Origin: Labilibacter sediminis
GTDB taxonomy: Bacteria > Bacteroidota > Bacteroidia > Bacteroidales > Marinilabiliaceae
Direction of reading: 5' to 3'
NCBI RefSeq assembly: GCF_005877885.1
Contig: NZ_VCHY01000001.1
Span: 62,001 to 126,000, forward strand
Length of the DNA: 64,000 bases
Shown here: positions 49,172 through 57,289 of the stretch, one piece after another
How positions within the stretch are numbered: the stretch's first letter is position 1
Layout: the number at the start of each line of letters is the position of its first letter
Program-made: the position numbers and the translations under genes
The notes under the pieces: model-generated
Told to the model about the DNA's origin: nothing
The model's database searches: none
Seen by the model: only the letters and a program-made list of their open reading frames with translations

Positions 49172-51505
49172 TTACCTGTATAATATAAAACGTTCTGTCT
49201 GGTATGAACCTCCCTGTCCTACTTTTAAAAAGTAAATACCATTTTTTATATTACCAGGAAGACTGACTTCAAACTCCGTTACTCCCTGTAAGTCACATTG
49301 CTTTTTGTACACCATTTTACCCTGCACATCGAAAATACTAATGTCAGTATCGATGTCCCCTTCTTCAAAAGATACTTTTAACATATCATTTACCGGATTA
49401 GGGAATATCCTTAGTGCTATATTATCATTCTTAAACTCAGGTTTGATGGCAGTAGAAACTCCCCAGGCATTATTGGCTCCGATATTGGGCACAACGTTTC
49501 TCACATCAACACCATTACCATAAGCATCAGTAGTAGGATAAAGAGGTATGTTAGTAAAAATACCTTTACCAGCCATGGGGAACTGTGGCTCGGGAAATAT
49601 TGTACCCGCGCCTATTGCCGGGCTTTCTGACATAATATTTACGCTATTTATACCTTCCTCCACTGTATGCTTTAGCATGGGCTGTTCATTTACAGGATTG
49701 CTATCATAGTTAGAGAACAATGGATTGATATTACCATCAAAGAGATTATTAGAAACTACAAACTCACCACCGTCTTGTATATCAATACTTACGTTTTCAC
49801 CAATAATACCACTTCCGGTTTGCTTAAAAATATTGTTGTAGATATAGGTATCCTTACTAAAAATGGTGAAGTCTGGTTTAAAATTCTCTTCAAGATAAAT
49901 AGTGTTATTGTAAACATATACACCATTTGATGGAACAGGAGTATTACCCGAACCTACATAACCTGAAGTCCATATGGTATTTCCATGAAAATCTCTAAAC
50001 CCATCGTTTACACTCACGTTAAAACGGTAGGCAACATTGTGATTATCGCCCAGTACTTCACAAAAACCACCTTCACTATCTTCACTGTAGTTGTATTGAT
50101 AAATGATGTTCTTATTACCAAAATCGATATGCATGCCGTAAGAATCGCCCGAACCACGTACACTATAGGAGCGGTTATATTGAGCCATAATGTTATTGCT
50201 TGAGAACACCCACATACCGCTTCCTCGTCCAACCAAACGGGGCTCACTTACATCACTGTGACCGGTATGGTCAAAATCGTTATTTTCTACAAGAGCATTG
50301 CATACTTTAGAGAGGATAACTCCTGAACCTCCAGTTTGGTAGAATATATTGTTACGGATAACAAAATTCATACTACAATTGACGCTATCATTATCTGCTA
50401 CGTTTTTTCCTTTATGGATAGACCATACACCTGCTTTACCAATTTTTGTAAATTCACAATCCTCTACAAGAACATCCTTTATGCTGATCTCCTGACCCAC
50501 TTCGTTACTATCAGACTCAAAGCGTAAACCCGTAACATTTAAACTATTAAACTCATCGGGCATTGATACGCCATAAACATTGGATATTTTAAGATCCCGA
50601 AACTCCAAACCTCTTGAAACTCCACCCCACTTGTTTGCTGTTACCAGAATACCATAAGCTTTTGTTTCGCCCCAGGTATATCTATCTGTATTTTTTCTAT
50701 CGTTTTTCACCCATAGATTAGAGACTTTTATATAACTAGTATTTAACAGTTTAATTACCTCAAAATAATCACCTGCAATGGTGTTCCCTGAACCGGAAAT
50801 AATAGGCAGTTCACCTTCTCCATAACTACTCAACTCTATTGGCTCATCTTTAGTACCAGATCTGTTTACAATCAGATTACCTTCAAAGTAATCACCACAC
50901 CTAAACAGCACTTTGTCTCCAGGGAGCAAAAAACCTCCATTCGCATCATTTGCAGCAACATCAGTCACCTTATCCAAGGTTTTCCAGGGCGCTTCCAAAG
51001 TCCCATCGTTAGCATCATCTCCATCCGAGCTCACATAATAGGTATTGTATGCAGACGTAAGTACAAACTTATCTATTAAGACATTTGGTCCTGCTGTTGC
51101 AGCAAAAGCAATAGTGTTATTGCCTGCTTGTAAATCCACCTTAATCATAGTATACTGTGCCTCACCTTGGTATGCCCAATTGGAAGCTTGTAAGGTAACA
51201 AGGGTGTTGGGAGCACTATTAAGCGACATATTAACATCTGTAGGTGCACCTCCATTAAAGGAATATATGTACAACTTGTATGTCCCCTCCTCAGCAATAT
51301 TTGAAATAGTAAACTGAAGCGAACCTTGTGGCGATGAATTAAATAGTTTAGTAAAAACACCTCCTGAGGCATTCTCATTATTGGCCAACTCATGACTCCC
51401 TGATAGCACAGTTTGCTCTGACTCTATCTCTTCGTAAAAAGAATTAGCAAATACATTACTAAATAGAGCTAACAATATTAATATACATGTAGATTTTAAG
51501 TTCAT
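49172..51505 (-). CDS. T9SS-secreted right-handed beta-helix protein with CBM6-like module (copy B)
   Basis: 777 residues from the start at 51505, which opens the signal peptide MNLKSTCILILLALFSNVFA; the in-frame ATG at 51547 is unlikely. A jelly-roll carbohydrate-binding-like module (about 25-150) with GGVFTKLFNSSPQGSLQFTI and GTYKLYIYSFNGGAP is followed by a parallel beta-helix (about 155-680) starting YYVSSDGDDANDGTLEAPWK and including YNYSEDSEGGFCEVLGD and repeated YNNxI/F rungs, then a T9SS domain (LRIFPNPVNDMLKVSF to ERFILYR). Secreted proteins of this shape include polysaccharide lyases and glycosidases; the conserved Asp/Glu/His in the GGFCEVLGD region are candidate catalytic or metal ligands. 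No family is firmly recognised. Gap to GH50 copy 1 is 35 nt. Confidence 0.85.
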   Translation of the reverse strand: MNLKSTCILILLALFSNVFANSFYEEIESEQTVLSGSHELANNENASGGVFTKLFNSSPQGSLQFTISNIAEEGTYKLYIYSFNGGAPTDVNMSLNSAPNTLVTLQASNWAYQGEAQYTMIKVDLQAGNNTIAFAATAGPNVLIDKFVLTSAYNTYYVSSDGDDANDGTLEAPWKTLDKVTDVAANDANGGFLLPGDKVLFRCGDYFEGNLIVNRSGTKDEPIELSSYGEGELPIISGSGNTIAGDYFEVIKLLNTSYIKVSNLWVKNDRKNTDRYTWGETKAYGILVTANKWGGVSRGLEFRDLKISNVYGVSMPDEFNSLNVTGLRFESDSNEVGQEISIKDVLVEDCEFTKIGKAGVWSIHKGKNVADNDSVNCSMNFVIRNNIFYQTGGSGVILSKVCNALVENNDFDHTGHSDVSEPRLVGRGSGMWVFSSNNIMAQYNRSYSVRGSGDSYGMHIDFGNKNIIYQYNYSEDSEGGFCEVLGDNHNVAYRFNVSVNDGFRDFHGNTIWTSGYVGSGNTPVPSNGVYVYNNTIYLEENFKPDFTIFSKDTYIYNNIFKQTGSGIIGENVSIDIQDGGEFVVSNNLFDGNINPLFSNYDSNPVNEQPMLKHTVEEGINSVNIMSESPAIGAGTIFPEPQFPMAGKGIFTNIPLYPTTDAYGNGVDVRNVVPNIGANNAWGVSTAIKPEFKNDNIALRIFPNPVNDMLKVSFEEGDIDTDISIFDVQGKMVYKKQCDLQGVTEFEVSLPGNIKNGIYFLKVGQGGSYQTERFILYR

Positions 51506-51550
51506 AATTTTATTTTGATGTTGTTCATAAAATAATACCAAGCACATATT

Positions 51551-53548
51551 TTACCTATAGAGCACAAACTTTTGCACCTGATATATGTTCTCACTTTTTA
51601 ACATTAAATAGTAAATTCCGTTGCCGGCATATGATGGCAACGACACTTGCATATTACTCAAGTCTGCACCCATCTTCATATCTTTTATTAACTGACCATT
51701 AATCGCATAAACCTTTATTTCTGGCGATTCAAGCTGCTTATTTAATTTTATATTTAGTTGTTGCTTTACCGGATTTTGGCAAATTTGAAATAGGTTGTTT
51801 ACTTGTTTTGCACTTTTAACACCCAACTGAATATCTGAATTGTGAGCATTGCTGGCGCCTATATTGGGTGTATGATTCAATAGGTCTACATGGTTACCAA
51901 AGGCATCCTGATCTGAGATTGTAGCAATATCCTTAAAAATACCTTGTCCTGCTAAAGGAAACTCTGGTTCTGCAAATGTTTTACCTGCATCAATTGAGGT
52001 ACTTTCCGACTGAATATTAAAATCCTCAGTAACTCTATCTGTTCCGGTAGCATTGATAAATAAAGGATCGGAACCTAATACTTTGTTGGCATCGAGCTGC
52101 GTAAAATCACTTGCAATATCACCATAGAACAAATTATTAGACACTAGCAGTTCTCCATCATTTTGCATATCTATTTCTACTCCACCAGCTCCTATTTGAG
52201 CACCATTTATCGCATAAAAAATGTTGTTATAGATGTAGGTATCGCCCGCAAAAATAAAAATGTCGGGCTTACATTTGTCTGCATCTAAATAAATAGTATT
52301 GTTATAAATATAGGTATCATGCGAAGGAACAGGTGTTTGATCTGACCCTACATAACCTGATAGCCAAATACTGTACCTATGATGACCATTAGCTCTATGA
52401 CCATCGTTAACACTTACATTATAACGGTAAATGCTATTTCTGCAATCGCCTAGAACTTCGCAAAATCCACCTTCTGTATCTTCACTATAATTGTATTGAA
52501 AAACCACGTTCTTGCAGAAAAAATCAATATGCCCTCCTGCACCATAAGTATCGCCATACCCCCTGGCTCTGTATTGTTTATTATACTGAACCACAAGGTT
52601 ACGAGCATTCCAAACCCAACATCCTTCTCCTCGTCCGAAATACCTGTCGGTTGATGAAGTATGATCGCCCCAACCTAAATCGATAAACTCATTATTCTCA
52701 ACAAGGGCATTGTATTGAGAAGCGAATACAACTCCATCGCCACCTAATTGCCTAAAAATATTGTTGCGAACAATAAAATTCTTATTTCTGTCCTCATCGT
52801 CAATAAGGTTATTGGTAACATTACTTAAGTGGCGGGCAGAGATACCACGGCTTCCTAGGTTGTAGAAGTAGCAATCTTCAACCAAAACATCTTCAATACC
52901 AATTTCAATAATTGGATTTACCGATAAATCATTGGCTTCAGAGTCAAAGTAAATACCGTGAGCTGTATAGTAATCACGGGTAAACTTACCTTCCCAGTCT
53001 ATCATATCATAGCCAAAAACATCGGTAATATCTAAATTTCTAAATACAAAACCACGGCAAACGCCTCCCCATTTATTGGCTTTTACATAAATACCAACAG
53101 AATTGTTTGTTCCCCATGTTATATCGCCAATGTTTTTACGGTCGTTCTTAATCCATAAACCTTCAAGCGTTATATAAGCGCAATTAATAAGCTTTACTAC
53201 TTCGATATAATCTCCTGTAGGGATGTTACCCGATCCACTTATAATAGGTTTTACGCCCGATCCGTAGCTGGTTAATACAATGGGCTGAGATTCTGTACCC
53301 TTTCTGTACATTACCAACTGACCTTCAAAGGTATCTCCTGACTTAAACAGAATTCTATCACCCGGTTGAAGAAAGCCTCCGTTTTTATTGGAAGCAGCTG
53401 CTGCTGATACTTTGGCAAGACTTAACCATGGACTATCAATAGTACCATTGTTACTATCGTTTCCATCATTACTTACATAATAATCTGTAGCATAAAGCGA
53501 AGATGTGAATAGCAATAATAAAACTGTGAGGTTTACAAAAATTCGCAT
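51551..53548 (-). CDS. T9SS-secreted right-handed beta-helix protein without binding module (copy A)
   Basis: 665 residues: signal peptide (ending LYA), then directly the helix domain YYVSNDGNDSNNGTIDSPWL, with FKSGDTFEGQLVMYRKGTES, VENNEFIDLGWGDHTSSTDR, YGAGGHIDFFCKNVVFQYNY, SEDTEGGFCEVLGDCRNSIY and GYVGSDQTPVPSHDTYIYNN, to about residue 570, then a T9SS tail (LKSENIYQVQKFVLYR end). It lacks the N-terminal binding module of the paralogues at 49172 and 59954, but its helix is closer to that of 59954 (same IDWEGKFT-DYYTA segment). First gene of the run to 46195. Its upstream region shares an unusual motif with GH50 copy 2 (see 53585-53645). Enzymatic class unknown. Confidence 0.85.
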   Translation of the reverse strand: MRIFVNLTVLLLLFTSSLYATDYYVSNDGNDSNNGTIDSPWLSLAKVSAAAASNKNGGFLQPGDRILFKSGDTFEGQLVMYRKGTESQPIVLTSYGSGVKPIISGSGNIPTGDYIEVVKLINCAYITLEGLWIKNDRKNIGDITWGTNNSVGIYVKANKWGGVCRGFVFRNLDITDVFGYDMIDWEGKFTRDYYTAHGIYFDSEANDLSVNPIIEIGIEDVLVEDCYFYNLGSRGISARHLSNVTNNLIDDEDRNKNFIVRNNIFRQLGGDGVVFASQYNALVENNEFIDLGWGDHTSSTDRYFGRGEGCWVWNARNLVVQYNKQYRARGYGDTYGAGGHIDFFCKNVVFQYNYSEDTEGGFCEVLGDCRNSIYRYNVSVNDGHRANGHHRYSIWLSGYVGSDQTPVPSHDTYIYNNTIYLDADKCKPDIFIFAGDTYIYNNIFYAINGAQIGAGGVEIDMQNDGELLVSNNLFYGDIASDFTQLDANKVLGSDPLFINATGTDRVTEDFNIQSESTSIDAGKTFAEPEFPLAGQGIFKDIATISDQDAFGNHVDLLNHTPNIGASNAHNSDIQLGVKSAKQVNNLFQICQNPVKQQLNIKLNKQLESPEIKVYAINGQLIKDMKMGADLSNMQVSLPSYAGNGIYYLMLKSENIYQVQKFVLYR

Positions 53549-53584
53549 GTGTGCATTTGTTAGTTAATTTACTTTTTGTTGTGG

Positions 53585-53645
53585 TAAAAGTAATTTACAT
53601 GCACTTAAATAATAAGCGTAAACTTGACAATGCTTAACGCAAATA
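53585..53645 (-). promoter_or_regulatory. Shared upstream motif, copy before beta-helix A
   Basis: AAAAGTAATT (53585-53594), then AATAAGCGTAAAC, GACAATGCTTA (53626-53636) and CGCAAA line up in order and spacing with 59391-59445 upstream of GH50 copy 2. The GACAATGCTTA core lies 78 nt before the ATG, a plausible place for regulator binding. Confidence 0.55.
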
Positions 53646-53781
53646 TTCAATATTGTGTTGATTTTGTACTCTTATACGACTTAGTGTATAGTTTGATTAA
53701 AACTATTGTGATAAAATGGGTAAGTCACCGCAAAACTGTAGTACAAGACTTTAAACATTAAGAATACAAACACATATCAAA

Positions 53782-53815
53782 AAGAGCTGCAACTTATACA
53801 ATTGCAGCTCTTATT
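53782..53815 (-). terminator. Intrinsic terminator after the metallophosphoesterase gene
   Basis: Perfect 11-bp stem (53782-53792 with 53802-53812; AAGAGCTGCAA and complement), 9-nt loop, with A residues on one side and T residues on the other, so it can stop both strands. It is about 40 nt past the stop at 53853. Confidence 0.85.
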
Positions 53816-53852
53816 TTATTTATTGCTTATTGCACGGATTGCAAATATGCGT

Positions 53853-55760
53853 CTACGGATTTCCTTCAAGTTCAAGTGCGCTAACACCTTTTAAACCATT
53901 CTTATAAAGTTGTTCCACGTCTGAACCCTGAAGCGCTCTGGTCCATATACAAAAATCATCCAGCAAGCCTTCATAATTGTTCATATGCATGGATTGTGCA
54001 AAATCTGTTTTGTATGGCGCTCCTTGCGTAGCTATTGACATCCAATTGGCTTGTGAGGTATTTACCTTTACGTCTGGCTTTGTGGTGTGCTTATCTTCAA
54101 TCAGGTTGCCATCTACATATAGCTTTAAATCCTTTATTTTAGCACCGTTCTGTGGCAGAACAATGGCAATATGATGCCATTTGCCATCGTTTATATTCTG
54201 ATTTTTAGTGCTTGTATATATTTCCGGGCGTAGTGCTAATTCTATATTACCCTCATTAAGCGAGAGATTGAAAAACTGTCCTTGACCCCAATATGAGGCA
54301 CTGTTAAAAATCAATCGTCGTCCATTTGATGTGGTTTTAAGCCAACAGGCCATTGTTCTTTTATAACCAGCATCCATAGGCCCAATAGGTAATACAAACA
54401 ACTTACTGCCCGATGATAATTTTACAGCATCGCCAATAATGCCTTTCACTTGTTTTGCCCCTGTACCTAATAAGGAATAATCACGATTGAAACCTCCATC
54501 GTTTAAGTAAACCAAAGGATTATTAATCCCCTTCATAAAAGGATTATGCTTTCCGGTTTTTGGGAAGGTTCCTTCTACACTGCTTTTATAATTCTGCTTA
54601 TTCAGCTGCTCGTCAAAACCCCAATGAATTTGTAAACCTTCAGGCCTAATGGGATTTAAAATTCCCTCACCTTCAATCATTGTTTTTGATGATGATTTAT
54701 CAATTTTAAGACTCCCCAGCTTATCACCATTTTCATGCACAGAGCTAATAGAAAGCTTATCTGAATCAACATCTATAAGTGTCATATTGGATAGGTTATT
54801 ACCCCTGGCCACCAACTGAATTAAGTCTGATTCCGTATCTCTTGTTACGGTATTCATGTGCACCTCACCAGCCAGGTACAGGTCCACCTTATACTTGCGT
54901 AGAACATCCAAAATCTTCTCGCTCTCTTTTTTATCCACCAACATACCACTACTGGCATACTTTCTTACAGGATAGATGATGGGCAAATGTGATTGTACCA
55001 CAATGTGTTTAATCGATGGGATCTTTTGAGCTTCGGATAAAACTGATTCAAACCACTGCATGTGTTCACCATCAATATCGCCGTTAATCACACCCTGAGT
55101 ACCTAAGATTTTATCTTTACCGTCAAAACGGAACATATCGAGGGTGACAAACAGTACATTTTTATATTGAACAGCATTGGATGTATGTTCGTAAATTGTA
55201 CCAACTGGTCGCGGCAAGACCTGACCAATCTTTTCAGTAAAGCGGGATTGTCCATTTTTATCCAATGTAAAAGTATTGGCAAAACCCTGACGAAACGTAG
55301 ATATGTGTTTGCTGACCTCACTGCCTTTACGCCATGGATTATCACCCAGCTCGTGATCGCCCACTGCCATTAAAAAATGTTCATAGCCCCCATTATGGAC
55401 AATGTCCAATAATCCGCTGTAGCATAATCTCGATGCTTCTAAAATTACCTGTTTGGTATTATAATATGCATAGTCTGGATTAGACTTAAACTGCTTCAGG
55501 TATTTAGGACGGTACCAATGACCACTGTTGCAATCGCCCGGCATAATAATCAACTCGCCGCCATGGCGTTTTTTCATTGATTTAAACTGCTCGGTTTGCG
55601 CTGCAATACGCTGTTCACGCGCTGGTATATTTCGCGATAAACCCTCGGCATTATGGTAATCGGGAATATTGATAAAACGCCAGGTTTCGAACTTCTGTGC
55701 ATTACAGTTACCTTTAAATAATGAAATCCCGATGATTGTATAAAGAACAAATCTCTTCAT
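53853..55760 (-). CDS. Metallophosphoesterase-LamG protein, secreted
   Basis: 635 residues from the start at 55760, which begins the signal peptide MKRFVLYTIIGISLFKG; a long in-frame extension upstream to 55901 translates a hairpin-rich spacer and is rejected. Residues about 25-330 are calcineurin-like: NIPDYHN, IIMPGDCNSGHW, GDHELGDNPW, VVQSHLPII and LAGEVHMNT supply the usual Asp/His/Asn metal ligands. Residues about 410-620 are a LamG/concanavalin-like domain (MACWLKTTSNGRRLIF; NDGKWHHIAIVLPQN; LYVDGNLIEDK; WTRALQGSDVEQLYKNGLKG), which often binds glycans. Such a fusion might remove phosphate or cleave a phosphodiester on glycan. Its place inside a polysaccharide locus is suggestive only. 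Ends with a strong terminator. Confidence 0.88.
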   Translation of the reverse strand: MKRFVLYTIIGISLFKGNCNAQKFETWRFINIPDYHNAEGLSRNIPAREQRIAAQTEQFKSMKKRHGGELIIMPGDCNSGHWYRPKYLKQFKSNPDYAYYNTKQVILEASRLCYSGLLDIVHNGGYEHFLMAVGDHELGDNPWRKGSEVSKHISTFRQGFANTFTLDKNGQSRFTEKIGQVLPRPVGTIYEHTSNAVQYKNVLFVTLDMFRFDGKDKILGTQGVINGDIDGEHMQWFESVLSEAQKIPSIKHIVVQSHLPIIYPVRKYASSGMLVDKKESEKILDVLRKYKVDLYLAGEVHMNTVTRDTESDLIQLVARGNNLSNMTLIDVDSDKLSISSVHENGDKLGSLKIDKSSSKTMIEGEGILNPIRPEGLQIHWGFDEQLNKQNYKSSVEGTFPKTGKHNPFMKGINNPLVYLNDGGFNRDYSLLGTGAKQVKGIIGDAVKLSSGSKLFVLPIGPMDAGYKRTMACWLKTTSNGRRLIFNSASYWGQGQFFNLSLNEGNIELALRPEIYTSTKNQNINDGKWHHIAIVLPQNGAKIKDLKLYVDGNLIEDKHTTKPDVKVNTSQANWMSIATQGAPYKTDFAQSMHMNNYEGLLDDFCIWTRALQGSDVEQLYKNGLKGVSALELEGNP

Positions 55761-56370
55761 TAATATATATTTAATTAATTTTTTTTGATTAATCTTAAAT
55801 AAAAATCCCCACCCAAAAGATGGGGCTTTGAAACAACCCCTACAAGGGGATAAACCACAAATACTGAAGTGAATTTCTTGAAGCTTGGGACCTTGTCCCA
55901 AACCCTACTTCATTTTTTCTCTTGAGATCATTGCTTCGTTCGGCATAATTCAAGCAAGCTTGATTCTGCTCTCTCTTAACGCAATAATTGGCATCGCCCC
56001 AAAAACGAAGCAAAAAACGCTAGACCAAGAGAATCCTTCATCCCACACCGCCCTTCAATTTCAGCCGGCGCACAGCCCCCTCAAGTGCGCCCTTGAAGGA
56101 CTCTCGCCATCCCCGGCTCGGTCTCTTGCCCTGGCTTACCCACTTTGATTTACAGCTCCAAATTTGATTACCCATAATATTATGGCTTAGCCTAAGATTC
56201 TGACCACGTCCATATGACGTGGTTTTATGTATTAAAATAAACAGTTTTGGAGAACATTACGGTTTATTAAATACAAAGGTGTCCTCTCTTAAAAACCATA
56301 AAAGACACTTACATGACACTGAGTAATTAAATCCGGGTTAATATTTCCTTTTTTGACTTAACTTATAAAA
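55761..56370. other. Hairpin-rich non-coding spacer
   Basis: 600 bp with no credible gene and local GC-richness near 56030-56150. Hairpins include CCCC-TACAA-GGGG (55837-55849) and CCCCAC...GTGGGG-type stem at 55807-55825 followed in the minus sense by U residues (A run 55801-55805). The latter sits 41 nt before the metallophosphoesterase start and may be the terminator of the upstream transcript or an attenuator. Confidence 0.55.
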
Positions 56371-57255
56371 TCATTTCTTACTAATAAACTCCAGAAATGC
56401 TTCCGCATAATGCTCGCCCAGTTTTAATTGCCCGTTTGTATTATAATGCACGTTTTTAGGGTGCTTCTCTAAATCTGGTGTCACCACTACTTTTACATTT
56501 GGAATCTCTTCCTCGGCTTTAAACCTGGCTCTTATAACATCTTCAACGCCTGGGCGTACTTTTTTAACTTGCTCCAATTGAGCTTTATCAATATTATTTA
56601 ATGACTCTTTACTTACCGAACAGCCAATAAATACAGGTAAGTCAGGTAAATCTAAATCTCGTCTTAAACCAGTTATCAAAGCATTCAGATTGTCGAAATA
56701 CTCTTTAGCCAGCGATACCTTAGTCATATCTTTTCCACCTTGCTGCCACAAAAAGCCAACAATTTCAATATCTGCTGCTTTTTGTGCCGCTTTAACCTTC
56801 TCGATTAACACTTTATACAAATCTCCTTTCTTTCCATCATTGGTCCGGTCAGCCTGCTCTTCTGTCCAATTGGGCGACCACGCCATTATTCCTGTGCCAC
56901 CCGTTGCACTCTTTATGATCCCAATAGTTTCGTTGGGATAGGCGTTAGACATCTGCGTAGCGAAAGAAATTTCAGGACCAAATGAGTATTCTGTCATCGC
57001 ATAACGCTCCTTTTGTTTGCCATGGGTTGGTTTGTGTGGCTTTAGCTTTTGCCATTTCCCATCTTCAAACATCAATTTACTATCAGAACCATACCTCAAT
57101 GAGTCTGGCAATTCTTCGCTATTTCCCCAACCCACCATATTTGACTGACCGGAAAGGATGAACACCTTTAATTTTTTATTCTTATGTGTCTTGTCTTGTC
57201 CAACTATTGCAGAAAGACAAAGGAGAAAGAGTACTATTGATGAGTATGTTTTCAT
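56371..57255 (-). CDS. Secreted SGNH/SASA-family carbohydrate esterase
   Basis: 294 residues. Signal peptide to about residue 20 (SAIVGQ). The SASA-type SGNH hydrolase fold is marked by FILSGQSNMVGWG (nucleophile Ser38), GPEISFATQMSN, IIKSATGGTGIMAW, VGFLWQQGGKDM (block III) and the terminal Asp-x-x-His-like region NVHYNTNGQLKLGEHYAEAF. Enzymes of this group (including CE6 and sialate O-acetylesterases) remove acetyl groups from sugars. It follows GH50 copy 2 by 34 nt, paralleling GH50 copy 1 with its own esterase at 46195, so esterase-GH50 pairing occurs twice. Confidence 0.92.
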   Translation of the reverse strand: MKTYSSIVLFLLCLSAIVGQDKTHKNKKLKVFILSGQSNMVGWGNSEELPDSLRYGSDSKLMFEDGKWQKLKPHKPTHGKQKERYAMTEYSFGPEISFATQMSNAYPNETIGIIKSATGGTGIMAWSPNWTEEQADRTNDGKKGDLYKVLIEKVKAAQKAADIEIVGFLWQQGGKDMTKVSLAKEYFDNLNALITGLRRDLDLPDLPVFIGCSVSKESLNNIDKAQLEQVKKVRPGVEDVIRARFKAEEEIPNVKVVVTPDLEKHPKNVHYNTNGQLKLGEHYAEAFLEFISKK

Positions 57256-57289
57256 TGGTCCTACTTAATTAGTATCGATAAAATTTAAA

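Noticed and set aside
55761-55901. N-terminal extension of the metallophosphoesterase gene
   Set aside because: It covers a terminator-like hairpin region; the ATG at 55760 gives a proper signal peptide.
55885-56148. 87-codon plus-strand frame in the spacer before the SGNH esterase gene
   Set aside because: Low-complexity, spacer composition, no ribosome-binding context or known family.
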